Of a stretch of DNA of 10,157 nt, positions 5,618 to 10,157 are shown in pieces. The notes under the pieces are model-generated. The model was not told the DNA's origin. It saw only the letters and a list, made by a program, of their open reading frames with translations, and did not search any database. The DNA comes from an uncultured Prevotella sp. (GTDB lineage Bacteria; Bacteroidota; Bacteroidia; Bacteroidales; Bacteroidaceae), in the NCBI GenBank assembly GCA_938023885.1, contig CALJCU010000041.1:1-10157 (forward strand), read 5' to 3'. The number at the start of each line of letters is the position of its first letter. Position 1 is the stretch's first letter. The translations under genes were made by a program, and so were the position numbers.

Positions 5618-8338
5618 ATGAAGATAGAAGGAAGCTATGTAAATATAAAAGGGGACGTGGTGAAGGTGAGCATTGAGAACAGCACTTCCACCGCGCCCGG
5701 TATTGCCATTGAGCCGGGCGGCACACTTGAATTTGCCTCTGAAGATACGGTAACGATAGACTCGGGCGTGAATGACTCGCTGGATGTATGTCAGCAGCAC
5801 TCATGTACCATCAATCTCCATGCTGCCGAATACGTGGCAGAGCTCTTTACGAAGGAGTATAAGGACGGCAGGGTCGAGGTGAGCGTGAACGACAAGTGTG
5901 TCTTCAGCGGGTGGCTTGAACCAAGAACCTTAAGTCAGCCGTTCAACGAGGTGTATGATGATCTTTCCCTGCAATGTGTAGACAGCCTTTCCGCCACTCA
6001 GTACAGCAACTATAAGGACGCGAATGACAAACCGGCCTATTCTTCGGCAGCGGGGAAGACTGATATGCGCACGTTCATGGACTTGCTCAAGGAGGCACTT
6101 AACAAAGGCACTGACAACGGCTCGTATGATGTATGGTGGGATTCTTCAAGGGCCTCATCATCCGCCGATACAGGGAACGTCTTTGAAGAGTTGCGCGTGA
6201 GCGATATGGCCTTTCTTGGGGACAGCGCAGACGATACCGTGACCTACTTGGATGTAATAGAATCCGTGCTCAAGTTCTTGGATCTCCATATCGTTCAGTA
6301 TGGCCACGACTTCTATATCTTCTCATGGGACACGATACGTAAGGGGACAACGTCTTGGAGCATCCTCGTAGGTGGGAGTGCCTACGCCTCTCTCCCGTCA
6401 TGCACAGGTACGGCAACGGCTTTGTCTGCTGACAGTGTCGAGGATATGGACACACAACTGGATATTCAGGAGATATACAATCAGCTCTGCCTTACGGTCA
6501 GTCCGAAAGGCAGCGACACTGCCTTGAGATCTCCGCTCGACAGCAGCGGGAGGATACCTGTAATGGGCGCACGCCAATATTACGTCACCGAATATGCAGC
6601 AGACGGCGACAGGGTAGAGCCGGCACGCGCCTTCTTCGACCTCATCAAGGGACACTCCGACAACGGCTACAACTCGCAGGTATGGAAAGACTATCTTATC
6701 AGGATCATGCGCAACGTCTATTGGAAGATAGGCAATGGCACCGGGCTGACTACCGATGGACTCTCCAGTGTTACCGATTGGGCAAAGGAGGCCATGAAAG
6801 CGAACGATGCAGCTGGCTCTACTATCACCTATCCCGAAGATGTAGCGGATAAGTTACGTAGTGGCCTCGGAGCACTCCTGCTGCAAGTTGGCAATGTAGA
6901 TCACAGGCCAGGTACAGGCGACACGAGTAAACAGGCTACCATCAGCATGACGAATGAGCTCGTTATCAGCGTCAATGGCAACTGCGTAGATGCGAATCCT
7001 TATCCGTCTGACTCCGATATTCAAGCAGCGATGCCGCTCATGAGCTACGAGGGTGGTGATGCTGCGGCCTCCTATTCTCCATCGGTAGCCGATTTATCCG
7101 GAGAAGGATATCATAACTACCTGGTCATTGATGGCATCATCACACTGTGCCCCGTCATGGAGACGCCATTCGAGGTGGAGAAGGTACGGAAGTATCAGTC
7201 CGGCGATGACTTCTGGAAAGGGTACTACAACGACTATGGCAAGATAGTAGGCCCGTCGGGAAAGGCGGGGGTTCTTTGCAGCATCTCTCCATCCCGTGTG
7301 AACAAAGATGGCCGGTATCTCGCTTTCGACTGGTGGAAGCAAGGTAAGCAGACGGGAACACGAAAAGGATGGATACCTTACACGCAGGACGGGCCTGAAC
7401 AATATGAATTCAAGACGTCGGATAACAAAGATAACGTCGAAAAGGTCGATATCTTGTGGTGCATGCTCAGGATTGGGACGAAGGTACTCAAAGAAGACAG
7501 GATGAAGGAGGGTGAAGTCTCTGCCTTCTCGTGGGTGACCTACAAGAAGCGCTCGGAATGCTCCAACGATGACGAGTACCTCGAACAGACGTTCTGCATA
7601 GGCATCAACCCGAAGATCGGTGACAAGCTCATCGGTACGGACTTCGATATTGCAACCAATTTCGACTACTCCGTCAACATCAGCGCTGACAAAGGCATGG
7701 CCATTCCTCTCCCCTACGACGCGAAACTGCATGGTAGCATGGTCTTTCAAGTGCTTGGCATCGACAACCCTGTATGGGCTGACTATCATGTGACCCGTCA
7801 CAAGACGATGTTCCGGCATACGAAATACGGCACGGACAACATACCGCTGATGGCTCATGTGAGCAGTGTTATCATCAAGAACTTCTCTGTGAAGATCTAC
7901 TCGGACGTTGAGGACGGTGGTGAGGACGACATCGTGTACATGTCGCGCACGTCGCATAAGTTCTACAACAAGAAGGACGACCTTGAGATGAAGATTCACA
8001 GCGGTTTCACGTCGGATGAGATTTCCCGTTACGGTCTCTCGGGCAAGATCATGTACACGACGGTCTGCGGCAAGGACGGTCTTGCCCTTACATCCGTCTA
8101 CAACAAGGTGACAAAGGAGACGGGCAAGGCGGAGAAGCTCTATGTCGACGCTTACTACAAGGAGCTAAGCAAGCCACGGATTATCCTTACCCAGAACCTG
8201 CAATGCACGGATATGAGCGTTGTTCAGACGTCGAGATGGACACACCCGGCCTTGGCGGGTAAGACGTTCTATGTGCGTGACATCGGATACAACCTTATGG
8301 AAGGCTCGGCTCAGGCGAAGATGGAGGAGGCGTTTTGA
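5618..8338 (+). CDS. Tail-tip / baseplate hub protein (Tal-like)
   Basis: A 906-residue virion protein lying just downstream of the tape measure gene, where long-tailed phages encode the distal tail and hub proteins that close the tube and hold the fibres. The N-terminal 130 residues are beta-rich, with LFTKEYKDGRVEVSVNDKCV at about 76-95, then GWLEPRTLSQPFNEVYDDLS and VDSLSATQYSNYK. This resembles the start of hub proteins in Bacteroidetes prophages, where this part would be the tube-like domain. A helix at about 207-240 (YLDVIESVLKFLDLHIVQYG) follows, and then a long mixed region with many Tyr and Trp. No lysozyme, peptidase or membrane segment is apparent. I start at ATG 5618 because the ATG at 5608 is in another frame that stops soon. 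The hub role is inferred from position and general likeness; a fused distal-tail plus hub protein is possible. Confidence 0.6.
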   Translation: MKIEGSYVNIKGDVVKVSIENSTSTAPGIAIEPGGTLEFASEDTVTIDSGVNDSLDVCQQHSCTINLHAAEYVAELFTKEYKDGRVEVSVNDKCVFSGWLEPRTLSQPFNEVYDDLSLQCVDSLSATQYSNYKDANDKPAYSSAAGKTDMRTFMDLLKEALNKGTDNGSYDVWWDSSRASSSADTGNVFEELRVSDMAFLGDSADDTVTYLDVIESVLKFLDLHIVQYGHDFYIFSWDTIRKGTTSWSILVGGSAYASLPSCTGTATALSADSVEDMDTQLDIQEIYNQLCLTVSPKGSDTALRSPLDSSGRIPVMGARQYYVTEYAADGDRVEPARAFFDLIKGHSDNGYNSQVWKDYLIRIMRNVYWKIGNGTGLTTDGLSSVTDWAKEAMKANDAAGSTITYPEDVADKLRSGLGALLLQVGNVDHRPGTGDTSKQATISMTNELVISVNGNCVDANPYPSDSDIQAAMPLMSYEGGDAAASYSPSVADLSGEGYHNYLVIDGIITLCPVMETPFEVEKVRKYQSGDDFWKGYYNDYGKIVGPSGKAGVLCSISPSRVNKDGRYLAFDWWKQGKQTGTRKGWIPYTQDGPEQYEFKTSDNKDNVEKVDILWCMLRIGTKVLKEDRMKEGEVSAFSWVTYKKRSECSNDDEYLEQTFCIGINPKIGDKLIGTDFDIATNFDYSVNISADKGMAIPLPYDAKLHGSMVFQVLGIDNPVWADYHVTRHKTMFRHTKYGTDNIPLMAHVSSVIIKNFSVKIYSDVEDGGEDDIVYMSRTSHKFYNKKDDLEMKIHSGFTSDEISRYGLSGKIMYTTVCGKDGLALTSVYNKVTKETGKAEKLYVDAYYKELSKPRIILTQNLQCTDMSVVQTSRWTHPALAGKTFYVRDIGYNLMEGSAQAKMEEAF

Positions 8339-8431
8339 CGGGGACAGCCTCGCCGCCCTGAAGAGCGGCGTACAGAACCGATCGGCTCCAATTCCCGGTT
8401 CTTGGCGGTAATTATAGAAACAAGGAAACTT
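8339..8431 (+). other. Intergenic leader before the tail fibre gene, with hairpin
   Basis: The 93-base gap holds a 6-bp stem CGCCGC (8351-8356) and GCGGCG (8365-8370) with an 8-nt loop. A second possible pairing is GAACCG (8375-8380) with CGGTTC (about 8396-8401). The first stem is followed by TACAGAAC, which recalls the TACNNNAC after the two ATT-loop hairpins, but stem and loop differ. AAGGA at 8422-8426 sits 5 bases before the ATG at 8432 and is a good ribosome binding site, one reason for choosing that start over ATG 8468. No T run, so no clear terminator. Confidence 0.35.
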
Positions 8432-10157
8432 ATGATCGAAATAGACATCATACGCAAGAAAAGAAACATGAGTGGCACCAGTGGTGGCTCTGTAGTCTCT
8501 GGGGTCAGCACCCCGTCGGGAGGAAACGCGCAGAACGCGGTTCATGCCGACGACGCTGACCACGCAAACCGGGCTGACGAGGCGGCTCATGCCGCGTCTA
8601 CCAAGGAACTTGACGGCACGAGTTCGGTGTGGAACACAATACGGACATGGATCAGCGGAGCGACGGACTCGCTGAAGGATGTTTTTCTGAGGAAGGACCA
8701 GGACGACACCACCGAGCACAAGCTCACCATGGGCGCGGCAGAGGTGACGGGGGATGCCAAGGTCGGCGGCAATCTGACGGTACTCGGGGTCTCTGCGCTG
8801 AAGAAGATAGTCTCGGAGGCGGTTCACAATAATGGCGACATTACCAACGGCGGGAACATCACGACGAAGAATCTGACGGTTACAGGGCAGGCTCATTTCT
8901 TCGAACTTGTCATTGACAAGATTAAGTCCGCCGGCGGCGCGGTGATGATTACTCCTGCCGACGGCTTTGACGTCGACAGGGCGGAAGCCGTTGACGGCGG
9001 CTACAGGCTTTACTGGAGATGCCAGGACGGGAACGGCAACCAGAGGGACAACCTGTGGGAGGTCAACGACCAGGCTCTCTGCATGTCCTTCAACCGTGCG
9101 AAGGCCGGAACGGCCCATCATGCCGCGAACAAGTATTTCTGGGCTCTGGTGACGGCCGTGAGCGATACCGTTACCGAGAAAGACGAGAATGCCTGCAACT
9201 GGATTACGATATCGGCTTCCGTGAAAGACGGCACGGTGAATCCCGAGGCTGGCGACACCATCGTGATGCTGGGCCACAGAGGCACGGGTGACAAGGCAAG
9301 GCAATCCGCTGTCTATATCAGCGCTTACCACTCCCTGGATAGCGGCTTGACGGCACCTCTGTTCGCGCAGTACAGGGGAATTAATGATTTCAACCTGGCA
9401 AGTCACCGGAAGAGCTACTTCGATGCGACGAAAGCAAAGTTTGTCGGAGAATTCAGTGCGGAGGACGGGACTACGTTCGAGGACCTGATAGACAAGGCAA
9501 ACGGCTCGAAGGTGAAATCGGTAACCGATTACTTCCTGCTGAGCAGACAGTCTACGGGAGTGACGGTGAATGCAAGCGGATGGTCGACTGCCTCAAGTGC
9601 GACTACCGAGGCCCTGCCTTATCTCTGGAAATACACAAAGACGATATACGAGAACGAATCAATATTCAACTCGACCCCCGCCATCATCGCCAATTTCGCT
9701 AAGAACGGAACGAAAGGAAAGGACGGGGTTAATGGCATCTCCGTGACCATCAGCTCTACAAGTATCTCCTATGCTGTCAGCTCGTCGGCGACAACCGTTC
9801 CCACAAGCGGGTGGCAATCGGCTCTGATAGCGACTACTGACGCACTGCCTTACCTCTGGAGCAGGACTGTCGTCAACTACTCGGACGGCACGTCTACGAC
9901 TGCGTACGGGGTGAGCTACAAGGGCAAGGACGGCAGGAACGGGAAAGACGGAGCTGCCCTCTACACCTGGATTAAGTACGCCTCGGATGCCGACGGTTCT
10001 AATCTTAGTGACTCTCCCCTGAAACCTGACGGGTCCTTCTACGATTACATTGGGTTCGCCTATAACAAGACTACAGCAACCGAATCAACGGATGCTAAGG
10101 ACTATGCCTGGAGCAGATTCACGGGCAGGAACGGCGTCAACGGTAAGGACGGAGTGA
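8432..10157 (+). CDS. Modular tail fibre / receptor-binding protein, N-terminal part (runs off the window)
   Basis: 575 codons are present without a stop; the gene continues to the right. Residues about 30-60 are an Ala/Asp repeat (NAVHADDADHANRADEAAHA), followed by FLRKDQDDTTEH, a pattern common at the tail-attached end of Bacteroidetes prophage fibres. Residues about 95-155 have short glycine-punctuated strands (VGGNLTVLG, GGNITTKNLTVTG) typical of a trimeric beta-helical stalk. About 165-350 form a larger folded domain with Trp and Tyr (DGGYRLYWRCQDGNGNQRD). From 364 come two copies of a GW...LPYLW repeat, each ending in a collagen-like Gly-X-Y run (GKDGRNGKDG), then a different domain beginning ALYTWIKYASDADGSN. 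Such domains are widespread in phage host-specificity proteins and probably present surface-sugar-binding sites, so this product likely decides host range. The fibre function is confident; the receptor is unknown. Confidence 0.8.
   Translation, partial: MIEIDIIRKKRNMSGTSGGSVVSGVSTPSGGNAQNAVHADDADHANRADEAAHAASTKELDGTSSVWNTIRTWISGATDSLKDVFLRKDQDDTTEHKLTMGAAEVTGDAKVGGNLTVLGVSALKKIVSEAVHNNGDITNGGNITTKNLTVTGQAHFFELVIDKIKSAGGAVMITPADGFDVDRAEAVDGGYRLYWRCQDGNGNQRDNLWEVNDQALCMSFNRAKAGTAHHAANKYFWALVTAVSDTVTEKDENACNWITISASVKDGTVNPEAGDTIVMLGHRGTGDKARQSAVYISAYHSLDSGLTAPLFAQYRGINDFNLASHRKSYFDATKAKFVGEFSAEDGTTFEDLIDKANGSKVKSVTDYFLLSRQSTGVTVNASGWSTASSATTEALPYLWKYTKTIYENESIFNSTPAIIANFAKNGTKGKDGVNGISVTISSTSISYAVSSSATTVPTSGWQSALIATTDALPYLWSRTVVNYSDGTSTTAYGVSYKGKDGRNGKDGAALYTWIKYASDADGSNLSDSPLKPDGSFYDYIGFAYNKTTATESTDAKDYAWSRFTGRNGVNGKDGV
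9521..9952 (+). repeat. Two tandem protein-domain repeats in the tail fibre
   Basis: Copy 1 covers residues about 364-435 and copy 2 about 436-507 of the fibre. Both contain SGW (Trp 384 and 461), then 15 residues on an LPYLW motif (Trp 399 and 476), and close with a Gly-Lys-Asp-Gly collagen-like linker (KGKDGVNG and GKDGRNGKDG). The spacing between equivalent Trp residues is 77. The DNA of the copies is diverged, so this is an old duplication rather than a recent one. Confidence 0.7.

Noticed and set aside
7094..7999. 301-codon open frame on the minus strand within the hub gene
   Set aside because: Lies wholly within the 906-residue hub gene, shows no recognizable motif and has no promoter or start context; treated as a chance antisense frame.
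8165..9406. 413-codon open frame on the minus strand opposite the hub end and fibre
   Set aside because: The opposite strand carries two convincing structural genes. The antisense product is rich in Arg, Val and His with no domain pattern, as expected from a shadow of codon-biased genes, and it spans the hub/fibre gene boundary.
1..10157. Prophage integration into nifJ with attachment sites
   Set aside because: The junction carries CRISPR repeats, not an integrase site, and the phage begins in the middle of a tail gene rather than at a genome end.

Overview
The window is most likely a metagenomic or draft-genome contig from Bacteroidales (Prevotella-like). Three things suggest this: the pyruvate:ferredoxin oxidoreductase segment, a TAnnTTTG-type promoter half-site, and A-rich translation starts with little Shine-Dalgarno signal. 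It contains two unrelated parts joined through a two-repeat CRISPR fragment.

Bases 1-630 are an internal piece of nifJ, a host metabolic gene, cut off at its 3' side. Bases 631-725 are two identical 30-nt CRISPR repeats around one 35-nt spacer. From 726 onward everything is a phage tail module on the + strand, beginning inside the 3' end of a probable tail-tube gene. Both host and phage sequence stop exactly at a repeat edge, which is what is expected if the flanking bases are spacers and the assembly crossed from spacer to matching genome. A genuine rearrangement cannot be excluded from the sequence alone.

The phage part reads: tail-tube C-terminus (726-925); strong intrinsic terminator (963-996); a hairpin; tail assembly chaperone with a programmed -1 frameshift site (1066-1371, extended to 1718); HK97-gp10-like tail completion protein (1720-2256); a small two-helix membrane protein on the opposite strand with its own promoter (2260-2499); tape measure protein of 997 residues (2573-5566); a second hairpin of the same design as the first; a 906-residue tail-tip/hub protein (5618-8338); and the start of a large modular tail fibre that runs off the right end (8432-10157).

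Together these genes build a long tail. Tube subunits stack on the tape measure with the help of the chaperones, the completion protein finishes the head-proximal end, and the hub and fibre form the receptor-binding tip. Lack of a sheath gene and the size of the tape measure suggest a siphovirus. No cas genes, integrase, lysis cassette, tRNA or insertion sequence is visible.
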